Below, in pieces: positions 32,794 to 41,460 of a DNA stretch of 64,000 nucleotides. The stretch is from G963717155 sp963717155 (lineage in GTDB: Bacteria > Actinomycetota > Thermoleophilia > Gaiellales > JALYLC01). Under the pieces are notes generated by a model, which did no database searches, was not told where the DNA came from, and saw only the letters and a list, made by a program, of their open reading frames with translations. Positions within the stretch are counted from its first letter, which is position 1; each line of letters opens with the position of its first letter. The position numbers were made by a program, and so were the translations under genes. The stretch lies in assembly GCA_963717155.1 (NCBI GenBank), contig OY970326.1, positions 1,984,001 to 2,048,000 of the forward strand. Reading direction: 5' to 3'.

Positions 32794-33414
32794 ATGGAGG
32801 TCGAGACGACCTGCGACGTCTGCTCTCGGGCGACCCCGACCGCCTGGGAGCGGTGCGGTCACTGCGGCGCGCAGCGGCTGCTGCTCGCGGACGGGTCGAT
32901 CGGGGCCTTTCGCCGGTACGCCGGGTTCTGGCGGCGAGCGGTCGGTTCCGTGGTCGACCTCGCGATCGTGGTCGGACCGTTCGCGCTCGCACTCGCGCTG
33001 CTGCCGGATCGCGAGCGCCTCGACCTCGCGGTCGTCGCCGCGCTCGTGCTCGTGGCATACCACCTCGGCCTGCTCGCGTGGAGCGGGGACAGCTGGGGCA
33101 AACGGCTGATGCGCGCGCACGTCGTCGAGGACGATGGACGGCCGATCGGCCGCGGGCGCGTCTCGGCGCGCGAGGGCGTCGCGAAGATCCTGGAGGCGAC
33201 GGCGATCCTCGTGCCGATCGGCGTCGTGGTGCTGGTCAGCGGCGGCTCCGACACCGGGGGCGGGATCCTCGCGATCGTGCTCGGCCTGCCCGGGCTCGCC
33301 GGGCTCGCGTGGGCCGCATTCGACGATCGCAGTCGCGCGCTGCACGACCGGATGGCCGGGACCGTCTGCGTGCGCGGACGGCCCATCGCCCTGCCGGCCC
33401 GCTTCACGCCGTAG
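32794..33414 (+). CDS. RDD family membrane protein with N-terminal zinc ribbon
   Basis: 206 aa. The first 25 residues have two CxxC pairs (CDVC and CGHC), a small zinc ribbon. The RDD domain follows: RYAGFWRRAVGSVVDLAIVVG with conserved Arg and the Asp of helix 1, SWGKRLMRAHVV after helix 2, and DDRSRALHDRMAGTVCV at the C-terminus. There are three or four hydrophobic helices. RDD proteins have been linked to sodium/proton exchange in some bacteria, but function is generally open. ATG 32794 is supported by TACCAT at 6 nt; GTG 32773 would be an alternative. It diverges from the tetR unit and converges on ruvB with 2 bp between. Confidence 0.82.
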   Translation: MEVETTCDVCSRATPTAWERCGHCGAQRLLLADGSIGAFRRYAGFWRRAVGSVVDLAIVVGPFALALALLPDRERLDLAVVAALVLVAYHLGLLAWSGDSWGKRLMRAHVVEDDGRPIGRGRVSAREGVAKILEATAILVPIGVVVLVSGGSDTGGGILAIVLGLPGLAGLAWAAFDDRSRALHDRMAGTVCVRGRPIALPARFTP

Positions 33415-33416
33415 GC

Positions 33417-34439
33417 CTACCCGAAGAGCCGCGCGTCGGCGCCAGGCGTGTCCGGATGCCCGAGGTGCTCGCGCCCCGCCGCGGTGATCGCTCGCCCCTG
33501 CGGGGTACGCTCGAGCAGGCCCCGTTGCAGGAGGTAGGGCTCGTACACCTCCTCGATCGTGCCGGCGTCCTCACCGAGCGCGGCGGCGAGCGTGGTGATT
33601 CCCACCGGCCGGCCACGGAACGTGACCGCCAGCGCGTTCAGCAGCTCGCGATCGAGCCGTTCGAGTCCGGCAGCGTCGACTCCCATGAGCTCGAGCGCGG
33701 CGCGCGCCCCCTCGGCGTCGATGCGCCCTCCGCGATGGACCTGCACGTAGTCGCGAACCCGTCGCAGCAGACGGTTCGCGACACGCGGGGTGCCGCGCGA
33801 ACGGCCCGCGATCTCGCCCGCGCCCTCCTCGTCGATCTCGATCTCGAGGATGCGGGCTGAGCGCTTCACGATCGCGACGAGATCGTCGAGCCCGTAGTGC
33901 TCGAGCCGGAAGCTCATGCCGAAGCGATCGCGGAGAGGTTTCGACAGCAGGCTCCAGCGCGTCGTCGCGCCGACGAGCGTGAACGGCTGCAACGTCAGGC
34001 GCAGGGCGCGGGCCCCGGCGCCCTGCCCGACCATGATGTCGATCGCCCGGTCCTCCATCGCCGAGTACAGGAGCTCCTCGACGGTACGGCTGAGCCGGTG
34101 GATCTCGTCGAGGAACAGCACGTCGCCATCGCCGAGGCCGGTCAGTATCGCGGCGAGATCGCCCTTGCGGTCGATTGCGGGCCCGGACACGCTCGTCAGC
34201 GCGCCGCCCGTCTCGGCCGCGATGATGTGCGCGAGCGTCGTCTTTCCGAGTCCGGGAGGCCCCAGCAGCAGCACGTGGTCGAGCGGCTCGCCGCGCGCCG
34301 CCGCGGCATCGAGGAACACGGCGAGCTGCTCGCGCACGTGGCCCTGTCCGACGAACTCGGAGAGTCGCCTCGGGCGCAGGGTGCGCGCGGATTCCTCGTC
34401 GCCGCGATCCTCCGGCTCGGTGAGTCGCTCGTCGCTCAT
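33417..34439 (-). CDS. ruvB: Holliday junction ATP-dependent helicase RuvB
   Basis: 340 aa AAA+ motor of the RuvAB branch-migration complex. Walker A GPPGLGKTTLAHI, Walker B VLFLDEIHRLS, sensor 1 LVGATTR, the arginine finger region KPLRDRFGMSFRLE, and a C-terminal winged helix (EVYEPYLLQRGLLERTPQGR). It ends with a short extension after the conserved GR. ATG 34439 overlaps the ruvA stop by 4 nt (ATGA). Last gene of ruvC-ruvA-ruvB. Confidence 0.97.
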   Translation of the reverse strand: MSDERLTEPEDRGDEESARTLRPRRLSEFVGQGHVREQLAVFLDAAAARGEPLDHVLLLGPPGLGKTTLAHIIAAETGGALTSVSGPAIDRKGDLAAILTGLGDGDVLFLDEIHRLSRTVEELLYSAMEDRAIDIMVGQGAGARALRLTLQPFTLVGATTRWSLLSKPLRDRFGMSFRLEHYGLDDLVAIVKRSARILEIEIDEEGAGEIAGRSRGTPRVANRLLRRVRDYVQVHRGGRIDAEGARAALELMGVDAAGLERLDRELLNALAVTFRGRPVGITTLAAALGEDAGTIEEVYEPYLLQRGLLERTPQGRAITAAGREHLGHPDTPGADARLFG

Positions 34440-35017
34440 CGCGCCGCTCCCAGCACGGCGAGCGCCGCGCGCAGGCGGTCGCCGGCGTCGCCGCTCGTCT
34501 TCGAGAGTCCCTCGTCCGCCTGCGCCACGCTGAATCCCAGGGCGACGAGCGCCTCTCGCGCCGCGCGGTACTCGCCGTCGCCGTTGGCATCGCCCGCCAC
34601 GACTGCCGGACCCGGTGTCCCGACGCGCTCGCGCAGCTCGAGCGCGAGCCGCTCTGCGAGCTTGCGGCCCACGCCCGGGACGCGCGTCAGCTGCGCGATG
34701 TCGCCGTCGACGATCGCCCGTCGCACGACCGCAGGGCCGTGCACCGAGAGGATCGCGAGGGCGATCCTCGGGCCGACGCCCGTGACCCCGCGCAGGAGGT
34801 TGAACAGGTCGCGCTCGTCGACATCGGCGAAGCCGTACAGCGTGAGCGCGTCCTCGCGCACGACGAGCTCGGTCTGCAGCGATACGAGCTCGGGCGACTG
34901 CCGGGCGCGCCCCGCCGCGGCGGACGAGGCATGGACGCGCAGGCCGACGCCTCCGACCTCGATCACGAGCCCGTCGACGTCCTCGACGGCCAGCCGCCCG
35001 CGCAGGCTTGCGATCAT
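34436..35017 (-). CDS. ruvA: Holliday junction branch-migration protein RuvA
   Basis: 193 aa. OB-fold start MIASLRGRLAVEDVDGLVIEVGGVG, then helix-hairpin-helix modules (LLRGVTGVGPRIALAILS and LTRVPGVGRKLAERLALELRE), and a C-terminal domain III for RuvB contact (YRAAREALVALGFSVAQADEG). Tetramers bind four-way junctions and load RuvB. ATG 35017 overlaps the ruvC stop (ATGA) and its stop overlaps ruvB. Confidence 0.96.
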   Translation of the reverse strand: MIASLRGRLAVEDVDGLVIEVGGVGLRVHASSAAAGRARQSPELVSLQTELVVREDALTLYGFADVDERDLFNLLRGVTGVGPRIALAILSVHGPAVVRRAIVDGDIAQLTRVPGVGRKLAERLALELRERVGTPGPAVVAGDANGDGEYRAAREALVALGFSVAQADEGLSKTSGDAGDRLRAALAVLGAAR

Positions 35018-35508
35018 CGTGCCGTCCGCAGCGCCGGCTGGTTCGCCGACCACGCATGGCACAGGGCGACGGCGAGCGCATCCGCGGCGTGCTCTGACGG
35101 AGGCTCGCCCTCGAGGCCGAGGATCGCGACGATCATCCTGCCGACCTGTTCCTTCGGCGCTCGCCCGAAGCCGCAGACCGCGCGCTTCACCTGCGCCGGC
35201 GCGTACTCGGCAGAAGCGACTCCCGCAGCGCCGCAGGCTGCGAGCGCGACCCCGCGCGCCTGACCCACCGCGAGGATCGCGCGAGGATCGAGGCCGATGA
35301 ACAGCGACTCGAGCGCCGCCGCGTCGGGGGCATGGCGCGCGAGCACCGCGACGATGCCCTCGTGGATCCGGTGGAGGCGCTCACCCGGGTCGTCGCGCGG
35401 CCGCGTGGGGATGTCGCCGTGGGCGAGCGCTGTCACGCGCTGACCCTCGACATGGACCACGCCGAACCCCGTGCAGGCGAGGCCGGGATCGATACCGAGC
35501 ACGACCAC
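35014..35508 (-). CDS. ruvC: Holliday junction endonuclease RuvC
   Basis: 164 aa from GTG 35508, or 167 from ATG 35517. The later start is preferred because TACCAT (35521-35516) then lies 7 nt upstream, as for other leaderless genes here; the ATG itself is inside that hexamer. Catalytic residues: Asp7 in LGIDPG, Glu in ALESLFIG, and the C-terminal HAADALAVALCH, which has His plus Asp as in Thermus-type RuvC rather than Asp-Asp as in E. coli. It resolves Holliday junctions at the end of recombination. First gene of ruvCAB. Confidence 0.95.
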   Translation of the reverse strand: MVVLGIDPGLACTGFGVVHVEGQRVTALAHGDIPTRPRDDPGERLHRIHEGIVAVLARHAPDAAALESLFIGLDPRAILAVGQARGVALAACGAAGVASAEYAPAQVKRAVCGFGRAPKEQVGRMIVAILGLEGEPPSEHAADALAVALCHAWSANQPALRTAR

Positions 35509-35515
35509 GTGGCCC

Positions 35516-35521
35516 ATGGTA
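35516..35521 (-). promoter_or_regulatory. -10 element TACCAT for ruvCAB
   Basis: Reverse strand, 7 nt before GTG 35508; overlaps the alternative ATG at 35517. Confidence 0.45.
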
Positions 35522-35577
35522 CGGGGGCATGCGGACGGTCAGAGGGGCCGTACCCCCGCTGGTACCATCGGCCACCG

Positions 35578-36291
35578 ATGCCCGAACTGCAGGCGCGTGT
35601 GGTGGCGTTCGTCGAGCGGCACCCCAAATACTTCCCTGACGCGATCAGCGCGGTCGGAGAGCTGATCCGCGTGCTCGGCGATGTCGACCCGTTCCTGATC
35701 GTCGATGCCGACGGCCAGTGGCTCGAGGCCTGCGCCGAGATCGACGCGAACTTCCGCCCCACGCGCTGGATCGCCCGCCGGATCCTGCCGACGGGCGAGT
35801 ACCGGACCGGGCAGGCCGAGGGGATGCGGGCCGAGCAGCTGGTCCGGCGGGCCGACGGCCGCCCGAGCGTGCTCGTCGCCACCGAGGAGTGCCCGACTGG
35901 CGAGAACGAGGACGAGCCCGGCGGCGAGTCGTTCGGGTACACGACCCTGATCGGCCGCACGGCAGGAATGCGCCGGATCGGCGTCAACCTCGACGTCGTC
36001 CGCCCCGGCCAGCGGTCGGTGCGCTACCACTGGCATCGCGAGGAGGAGGAGGGGTTCCTCGTGCTCGGCGGCTCCGGTTGGCTCGATGTCGGCGGCGAGC
36101 GCTACCGGGTGGTCGCAGGCGACTTCTTCGCGAAGCCCGAGGGCCCGCGCTACGCGCACCAGTTCGTGAACGACGGCGAGGCCGACCTCCGCATCCTGTC
36201 GATCGGCGAGCGACGATCAAACGATGTCGTCGAGCTGGCCGAGGCTCCCTGGGAGCCCGAGCTGTCGGACGAGCACCCGGCCCGCGGTTAG
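35578..36291 (+). CDS. Cupin-domain protein
   Basis: 237 aa. The N-terminal half (FVERHPKYFPDAISAVGELIRVL, LIVDADGQWLEACAEID) is unassigned. The C-terminal half is a cupin: RIGVNLDVVRPGQRSVRYHWHREEEEGFLVLGGSGWLDVGGERYRVVAGDFFAKPEGPRYAHQF. It has the H-x-H...E motif 1 and a motif 2 His, enough to bind a metal. It may be a sugar isomerase-like or dioxygenase-like enzyme, or a sensor; nothing decides. ATG 35578 follows a TACCAT (35563-35568) by 9 nt. It diverges from ruvC. Confidence 0.75.
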   Translation: MPELQARVVAFVERHPKYFPDAISAVGELIRVLGDVDPFLIVDADGQWLEACAEIDANFRPTRWIARRILPTGEYRTGQAEGMRAEQLVRRADGRPSVLVATEECPTGENEDEPGGESFGYTTLIGRTAGMRRIGVNLDVVRPGQRSVRYHWHREEEEGFLVLGGSGWLDVGGERYRVVAGDFFAKPEGPRYAHQFVNDGEADLRILSIGERRSNDVVELAEAPWEPELSDEHPARG

Positions 36292-36297
36292 CGGTCC

Positions 36298-37050
36298 CTA
36301 GACGGCCTCCTCGAGGACGGCGTCGGGAATGTCGAAGTTGAAGTAGACGTCCTGGACGTCGTCGTGCTCCTCGAGCGCCTCGACGAGCCGCAGCAGCGAG
36401 CGGGCCTGATCGACTTCGACGTCGATCGTGGTCTGCGCCTCCATCGTGAGATCGGCGGACGAGAACGCGATGCCGGCCTCCTCGAGCGCTGCGCGCAGGC
36501 CGGCGAGGTCGGCCGGGTCGGAGATGACCTCGTATCCGCCGTCGCCGTTGTCACGCACGTCCTCGGCGCCGCCGTCAGCCGCGACGAGGGTCAGCTCGTC
36601 GACGTCGACGCCCTCGCTCGGCACGGTGACGAGGCCCTTCCGCTCGAACATCCACGCGACCGAGCCGGGCGCGCCGAGCGAGCCCCCGTACTTGCCGAAG
36701 AGGAAGCGCACGTCGGCGGCGGTGCGGTTGCGATTGTCCGTGAGGCCCTCGACGATCAGGGCCGCGCCACCGGATCCGTACCCCTCGTAGCTCACCGCCT
36801 CGTAGCTCTCGCCGCCTTCGCCCGCACCCGCGCCGCGCGCGATCGCGCGCTCGATGTTCTCGCGCGGCATCGAGGCCGCGCGCGCCTTGGTGACCGCGTT
36901 CTGCAGGGAGAGGTTGTTGGCAGGGTCTCCCCCGCCCTCCTTGGCCGCGACGATGATCGCGCGCGCCAGCTTCGAGAACAGGACGCCGCGCTTCTTGTCG
37001 GCCGCGCCCTTCTGATGTTTGATCGACGACCACTTGGAGTGACCGGACAT
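36298..37050 (-). CDS. yebC: YebC/PmpR family protein
   Basis: 250 aa full-length. MSGHSKWSSIKHQKGAADKKRGVLFSKLARAIIVAAKEGG is the family signature, followed by the acidic middle domain (YEGYGSGGAALIVEGLTDNRNRTAADVR). These proteins act as regulators of transcription or as translation activators at polyproline stretches. ATG 37050 follows GGAGGGCGC, a leadered start, with TATCAT further upstream as possible -10. In many genomes yebC sits next to ruvCAB; here only the cupin gene separates them. Confidence 0.95.
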   Translation of the reverse strand: MSGHSKWSSIKHQKGAADKKRGVLFSKLARAIIVAAKEGGGDPANNLSLQNAVTKARAASMPRENIERAIARGAGAGEGGESYEAVSYEGYGSGGAALIVEGLTDNRNRTAADVRFLFGKYGGSLGAPGSVAWMFERKGLVTVPSEGVDVDELTLVAADGGAEDVRDNGDGGYEVISDPADLAGLRAALEEAGIAFSSADLTMEAQTTIDVEVDQARSLLRLVEALEEHDDVQDVYFNFDIPDAVLEEAV

Positions 37051-37107
37051 GCGCCCTCCGACTTGTACAGCGAAAACCGCATGATACGTCCGCGCCCCAG
37101 CGCTCCG

Positions 37108-37599
37108 TCAGGAGCGACCGAAACGGAACAGCACGAGCTCGGCCACCCGGAGGCCGCGACGCTCGTACAGGCGCTGCGCGCGCTCGTTGCCCGCGAGCAC
37201 CGAGATCCTGAGGTCGCGCACGCCGCGACGCTCGAGCTCGAGATCGACCTCGTCGAGCAGGCGCGTGCCGATGCCGTGTCCTCGTACCTCCTCGGCGACG
37301 CAGAGCGAGTAGAGATCGCCGTAGGTCGCTCCGACGGGGAACGTGTCGTCGGGGCCGTCGAACAGGCAGCACACCGCGTAGCCGACCGCGACCCCGTCAC
37401 GTTCCGCGAGCAACCCGAACGCCGTTCCCGCCCCGAGCCACTCGAGATACAGCTTCCGGCGGGCCGCCCACGAGGCCTCGTCGTCCGCGACGAGAGGTAC
37501 CGGGGAGACCGCGCGGTGCTGGTGGTGCAGAGCCAGCCACAGGTCGCGGAGCCGGTCGATCTCGTCCACGGCGATCGGCGACAGCGTGACGTCGAGCAC
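37108..37599 (-). CDS. GNAT family N-acetyltransferase
   Basis: 163 aa. The acetyl-CoA site is GDLYSLCVAEEVRGHGIGTRLLDEVD (Q/RxxGxG/A form RGHGIG), with the beta-5/alpha-4 part LRISVLAGNERAQRLYERRGLRV. The substrate is unknown. The start is set at GTG 37599 just after the Crp-family gene; ATG 37647 would overlap that gene by 26 bp. Likely co-transcribed with the Crp-family gene and perhaps yebC. Confidence 0.85.
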   Translation of the reverse strand: MLDVTLSPIAVDEIDRLRDLWLALHHQHRAVSPVPLVADDEASWAARRKLYLEWLGAGTAFGLLAERDGVAVGYAVCCLFDGPDDTFPVGATYGDLYSLCVAEEVRGHGIGTRLLDEVDLELERRGVRDLRISVLAGNERAQRLYERRGLRVAELVLFRFGRS

Positions 37600-37621
37600 G
37601 CGCGCAGTATCGACCGGCTCG

Positions 37622-38284
37622 TCAGGCCATCGCGCTGGCAGCTTCAAGCGCGTGCAGATCGAGCACCCAGATCTGCCGGTCGCGCACGTCGACGGCGCCG
37701 GTCGCGCGCAGCTCGCCGAGCGCCTTCGTCAGCGTCTCGCGACTGGTGCCGATCATCGCCGAGAGCTGCAGATGCGTGAAGCGGACATCGATGCGGATGC
37801 CCCTCGGCGTCACCCGTCCGTAGCGGTCCATCAGCTCGAGCAGCTTTGCGGCCAGCCGCTGGGGCACCGCGCAGAACGCCAGGCGGGCGAGGTCGTCGCC
37901 CACGTCGCGCGCGCTCTCGAGCAGCAGCCGCAACACCTGCATCCCGAAGTTCGGAGCGAGCTCGACGAGTCGGGAGAGGTCGGACTCGGAGCAGGTGCGC
38001 AGAGCCGCATCCTCGAGCGCCTCGATGCGCGCACCGATGATCGGCGCGGCGAGGAACGCATCGCCTGCGTCGAGCAGGGCGAGGGTCAGCTCGCGGTCGT
38101 CCGGTCCCGCGACGAACACGCGAACGCGGCCTGCCACGACGAGGAGAAGCGAGCGCGTGCTCTCGACGAAGCGCTCGCCCTGCGGTCGCTGTTCGAGCCT
38201 GAAACAGCCTGCGACGAGCGCTCGCTCTCGGAGGGGCAGCTCGTCGAGAAGCGGGTGGTCGGCCGGTCCTGCGGGCGCTTGCAC
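37622..38284 (-). CDS. Crp/Fnr family transcriptional regulator
   Basis: 220 aa. An N-terminal cyclic-nucleotide-binding fold (residues about 10-120) lacks the Arg-Ser/Thr phosphate cassette of cAMP-binding CRP and the four Cys of Fnr, so its ligand is open. The C-terminal helix-turn-helix reads FTHLQLSAMIGTSRETLTKALGEL; the R-E-T at the start of the recognition helix is the same trio that reads TGTGA in E. coli CRP. A perfect TGTGA-N6-TCACA site lies 53 bp upstream of its GTG start, suggesting autoregulation. It is followed by a GNAT gene. Confidence 0.9.
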   Translation of the reverse strand: MQAPAGPADHPLLDELPLRERALVAGCFRLEQRPQGERFVESTRSLLLVVAGRVRVFVAGPDDRELTLALLDAGDAFLAAPIIGARIEALEDAALRTCSESDLSRLVELAPNFGMQVLRLLLESARDVGDDLARLAFCAVPQRLAAKLLELMDRYGRVTPRGIRIDVRFTHLQLSAMIGTSRETLTKALGELRATGAVDVRDRQIWVLDLHALEAASAMA

Positions 38285-38336
38285 ATTCGCGATTCGTGCA
38301 GGGCGCCGGACCGGATCGCTCGGTTCGTGAACTTAT

Positions 38337-38354
38337 GTGTGATCCGGATCACAC
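38337..38354. promoter_or_regulatory. Perfect CRP-type site GTGTGATCCGGATCACAC
   Basis: An 18-bp perfect palindrome containing TGTGA-N6-TCACA. It overlaps the stop codon of the FMN reductase gene and lies upstream of the Crp-family gene. If that gene starts transcription at its GTG (38284), the site centre is at -61.5. Confidence 0.7.
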
Positions 38355-38918
38355 CTCCACGCGCAGCGTGCGCAGCGCCGCCTCGACGCGCTGCAGCTCG
38401 ACGAGCATCGCGGCCGCGGCCTGCTCCATCGTCTCGTTCGCATCGATCTGGCCGTCGTCGTTGACGAGGCGCCCGACGAACGGGATGACGACGGTGCTGC
38501 CGATGGGAACCATCTTCAGCACCGTCAGCACCGGCTTGATCATCTGCGCGGCGCGGGTGCCCCCTGCGACGCCACCGTAGGAGACGAGGCCGACCGGCTT
38601 GTAGAACCACTCGTTGTGCAGGTAGTCGATCGCGTTCTTCAGCGGCGCCGTGTAGCCGTTGTTGTACTCCGGCAGCACGAACACGAAGGCGTCGGATGCG
38701 TCGACGAGCGCGCTCCAGTCCCGCGTGTGCTGATGGATGTAGGTGTGCAGCCGCGGATGATTCGGCTCGTCCATCAGCGGCAGGTTCAGGTCGGCGAGAT
38801 CGGCGACCTCGACGTCGAACCCCCCGTGAGCGACCGCCTGCGCCTCGAACCACTGGGCGACGGGGAGCCCGACGCGGCCCGGACGCGTGCTGGCGATGAC
38901 GACCATGAGCTTGGGCAT
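38349..38918 (-). CDS. NADPH-dependent FMN reductase family (flavodoxin-like)
   Basis: 189 aa. Flavodoxin-like fold: PKLMVVIASTRPGRVGLPVAQWF (FMN phosphate loop), VFVLPEYNNGYTAPLKNAIDYL (the PEYN motif typical of the family) and GLVSYGGVAGGTRA. It reduces FMN, quinones or azo compounds with NAD(P)H in the cytosol. ATG 38918 is 13 bp after the GGDEF-EAL stop, so the two share a transcript. Its stop codon lies in the CRP-type palindrome. Confidence 0.92.
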   Translation of the reverse strand: MPKLMVVIASTRPGRVGLPVAQWFEAQAVAHGGFDVEVADLADLNLPLMDEPNHPRLHTYIHQHTRDWSALVDASDAFVFVLPEYNNGYTAPLKNAIDYLHNEWFYKPVGLVSYGGVAGGTRAAQMIKPVLTVLKMVPIGSTVVIPFVGRLVNDDGQIDANETMEQAAAAMLVELQRVEAALRTLRVEV

Positions 38919-38931
38919 GCGCCGGAGTCTG

Positions 38932-41214
38932 TCAGGCGGTTGCCACGGGACTTCTGGTCTCGGGCCGGCGGACAGGCTTGGGCTTGCCGAGGTGGTAGCC
39001 CTGCGCGTAGTCCACGCCGTACTCCCGCAGCAGCTCGATCGTGGCGTCATCGCCGACGAACTCCGCCACGGTCTGTTTGCCGAGACCCTTCGCGATCTGC
39101 ACGATCGCCTGCACCGTGAGCTGATCGGGGGTGCTCGCAGGCAGGTTCTTGATGAAGTCGCCATCGATCTTGACGATGTCGAACGGCAGGTGCTTGAGGT
39201 AGAAGAACGAGCCGAAGCCCGACCCGAAGTCGTCGAGCGCGAACTTGCAGCCGAGATCGGCGAGACGGCGCGCGAACTCGCGGGCGCGGTCGATGTTCAC
39301 GATCGCCGTCGTCTCGGTCACCTCGAACGTCAGTCGAGTGGGATCGATGGGCGCCGTGCGAACGCGCTCGACGATGAACTCGATCACGTCGGCGTCGCTG
39401 ATCGTGGCGCCGCTGACGTTGACCGAGATGTGGGTGTCCTCACCCCCGCTCCGGCGCTCGGCGAGCACCTGGACGGCGCGGTCGATGACCCAGCGGTCGA
39501 TCGCCTGGATCTGTCCGAAGTGCTCGGCGATGTACAGGAAGACGCCCGGGGGGATCGGCTCCCCATCGTCTCCGCGCATGCGGAGGAGGATCTCGAATCG
39601 CTCGGAGGCGCCGCTCGTCACCGTCACGATCGGCTGTTCCCACAGCTCGAAGCCGTCGAAGTCGAGCGCCTCGCGGATCCGCTGCGACCAGCTGAGCCTC
39701 GAGCGGAGACGGCCCGAGCGATCTGCAGCGACGTCGACGTGGCAGATCCGGTCGCGACCCGCCTCCTTGGCGTCGTACATGGCTACGTCGGCCTCCACGA
39801 GCACCTCGACGGGAGTGAGCTGCGAGGCCGCGTTGATCGACGCGATGCCGATCGACGCCGTGATGAAGAGCGGCGGGTTGACCGCGGTCGTGAGCGGTCG
39901 AGCGCGCAGCTCGGCGAGCAGGTGCCGCGCGTGGGTCTCCGCGCCCGGGATGTCGGTGTGAGGCAGGACGATCGCGAACTCGTCGCCACCGAGACGCGCG
40001 ACCGTGTCGGAGCTTCGCGACTGGCGCTGCAGGACGGCCGAGGCCCGCGCGATCGCGTCGTCCCCGATGGCGTGGCCGTAGGTGTCGTTGATGTACTTGA
40101 AGTTGTCGAGGTCGACGACCAGCAGCGACGCCGGCTCGTTGTAGCGCGCGACGTAGTTCCACACCCGCTCGAGCTCCTCCTCGAGCCGACGCCGGTTGAA
40201 GAGTCCCGTCAGCGCGTCATGGTCGGCCAGGTACTGCAGCTGGCCCTCGTAGCGCTTCTGATCGGTGACGTCCTGGAAGTGGCTGACGCAGTACAGCGGC
40301 CGGCCATCGCGAGAACGCACCAGGTTCGAGTGGATCTGAACCCAGATGGGGTGGCCGTTCGCGTGGAGGTACCTCTTCTCGATGAAGAGCTCCGAGGCCT
40401 CGCCGCTCGCGATGCGATCCATCGCGCCCGTGTCGATGGCGCGGTCGTCCGGGTGGGTGAGCGACATGAAGGTACGGGCCATCAGCTCCTCGGCGGTGTG
40501 GCCGGTGAGCCGGCAGAGAGCCGGGTTGACCTGCACGAACCGGCCGAGGTCGGAAGGCTCCATCGAGACGAGCGCCAACCCGATCGGCGCCTGCTGGAAG
40601 GCGACGCGGAAGCGGATCTGCGCCTGCTCGAGCTCTGCCCCGGCGCGCTCCGCCTCGGCGCGCGCTGCCTGGGCCTCCCGATACAGGCGGGCGTTCTCGA
40701 GCGCCGCTGCAGCACGGTCGCTGAGCTCGCCGAGCAGCTCCAGCTCCTCCGCTACGAGCAAGTGGTCGAAGCCGACGCTGACGACGCCGATCGCGCGCCC
40801 ACGCACCACCAGCGGAAGGACCGCGAACGACACGATTCCGCCTTCGCGCATGAGATCGCGAGCACTGTCGGAGATCGCCAGATCACCGAGCCCGGCCTCG
40901 TCGATGGCGGTCGCAATGTGGGCTTCCATCGAGTCGAGCACCCGTTGCACCACGGCGGACGGTCGGTCGGCCGACCGGTGCTGCTCGTCCCAGATCGCGC
41001 GCTCGACCGCGGGATCGTCGTGGATCACGGCGAGTCGCTCGAGCTCGCCGTCCGCGCTCAGCACGTCGACGGCGCATCCGCGGCCGAGCCGCGGAACCAC
41101 GACACGGGCGAGTGCCTGTGCGGTCGCTCCCACATCGAGTGAGGCGACCAGGCGAAGCCCTGCCTCGCTCAGCAATGCCGCCTCCCTCGCCGCCCGCGCC
41201 GGCTCCCGATCCAC
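38932..41214 (-). CDS. GAF-PAS-GGDEF-EAL cyclic-di-GMP turnover protein
   Basis: 760 aa, soluble. Order: GAF (about 20-175), a short coiled coil with AEAERAGAELEQAQ, PAS (about 195-310), GGDEF (about 320-480), EAL (about 500-745). The cyclase motif LGGDEFAIV is intact, with the inhibitory RxxD (RSSD) five residues before it. The EAL side has EILLRM in place of EALLR, but the other metal and base residues are present (NVSG, EVTETT, ALDDFGSGFGSFFYL, VKIDGDFIKNL, QGYHLGKP). Both activities may therefore work. Starts with GTG behind a G-rich ribosome site. Confidence 0.93.
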   Translation of the reverse strand: MDREPARAAREAALLSEAGLRLVASLDVGATAQALARVVVPRLGRGCAVDVLSADGELERLAVIHDDPAVERAIWDEQHRSADRPSAVVQRVLDSMEAHIATAIDEAGLGDLAISDSARDLMREGGIVSFAVLPLVVRGRAIGVVSVGFDHLLVAEELELLGELSDRAAAALENARLYREAQAARAEAERAGAELEQAQIRFRVAFQQAPIGLALVSMEPSDLGRFVQVNPALCRLTGHTAEELMARTFMSLTHPDDRAIDTGAMDRIASGEASELFIEKRYLHANGHPIWVQIHSNLVRSRDGRPLYCVSHFQDVTDQKRYEGQLQYLADHDALTGLFNRRRLEEELERVWNYVARYNEPASLLVVDLDNFKYINDTYGHAIGDDAIARASAVLQRQSRSSDTVARLGGDEFAIVLPHTDIPGAETHARHLLAELRARPLTTAVNPPLFITASIGIASINAASQLTPVEVLVEADVAMYDAKEAGRDRICHVDVAADRSGRLRSRLSWSQRIREALDFDGFELWEQPIVTVTSGASERFEILLRMRGDDGEPIPPGVFLYIAEHFGQIQAIDRWVIDRAVQVLAERRSGGEDTHISVNVSGATISDADVIEFIVERVRTAPIDPTRLTFEVTETTAIVNIDRAREFARRLADLGCKFALDDFGSGFGSFFYLKHLPFDIVKIDGDFIKNLPASTPDQLTVQAIVQIAKGLGKQTVAEFVGDDATIELLREYGVDYAQGYHLGKPKPVRRPETRSPVATA

Positions 41215-41460
41215 GTCCCCCCCAGGCTCTACATCGAGCCATTACGCACTTGCGTGACGCCGTAACATAGCCGGGCGCGAGGCGAGGCGCATTACAAGGG
41301 TTGCGACCCCTGTCTCGTGATAGCGGCGACGCTCAACGTGGGCGCCGGCTCGCGCATCTACGCCTGACGACCGCCGCGTAGACGCGGCCCGATCTGAACG
41401 GACGCGAAACGTTCAGCATCTGCCCCGGTTCCTCCGGATCGCCGTATCTAGCATGCGGCC
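41215..41460. other. Divergent intergenic region with two inverted repeats
   Basis: 246 bp between the GGDEF-EAL gene and the DipZ-like gene. It holds ACGCA-CT-TGCGT (41244-41255) and ACAAGGGT-TGCG-ACCCCTGT (41294-41313, one mismatch). Either may be an operator. No small gene seen. Confidence 0.4.
41449..41454 (+). promoter_or_regulatory. -10 element TAGCAT
   Basis: Six nt before the GTG of the DipZ-like gene. Confidence 0.5.

Noticed and set aside
35517..35568. Complex near-palindrome between ruvC and the cupin gene
   Set aside because: The arms need bulges to pair; it is explained largely by two TACCAT -10 elements facing opposite ways and G/C runs.
38887..41142. 751-codon forward open frame opposite the GGDEF-EAL gene
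   Set aside because: Antisense shadow; all known domains lie on the reverse strand.
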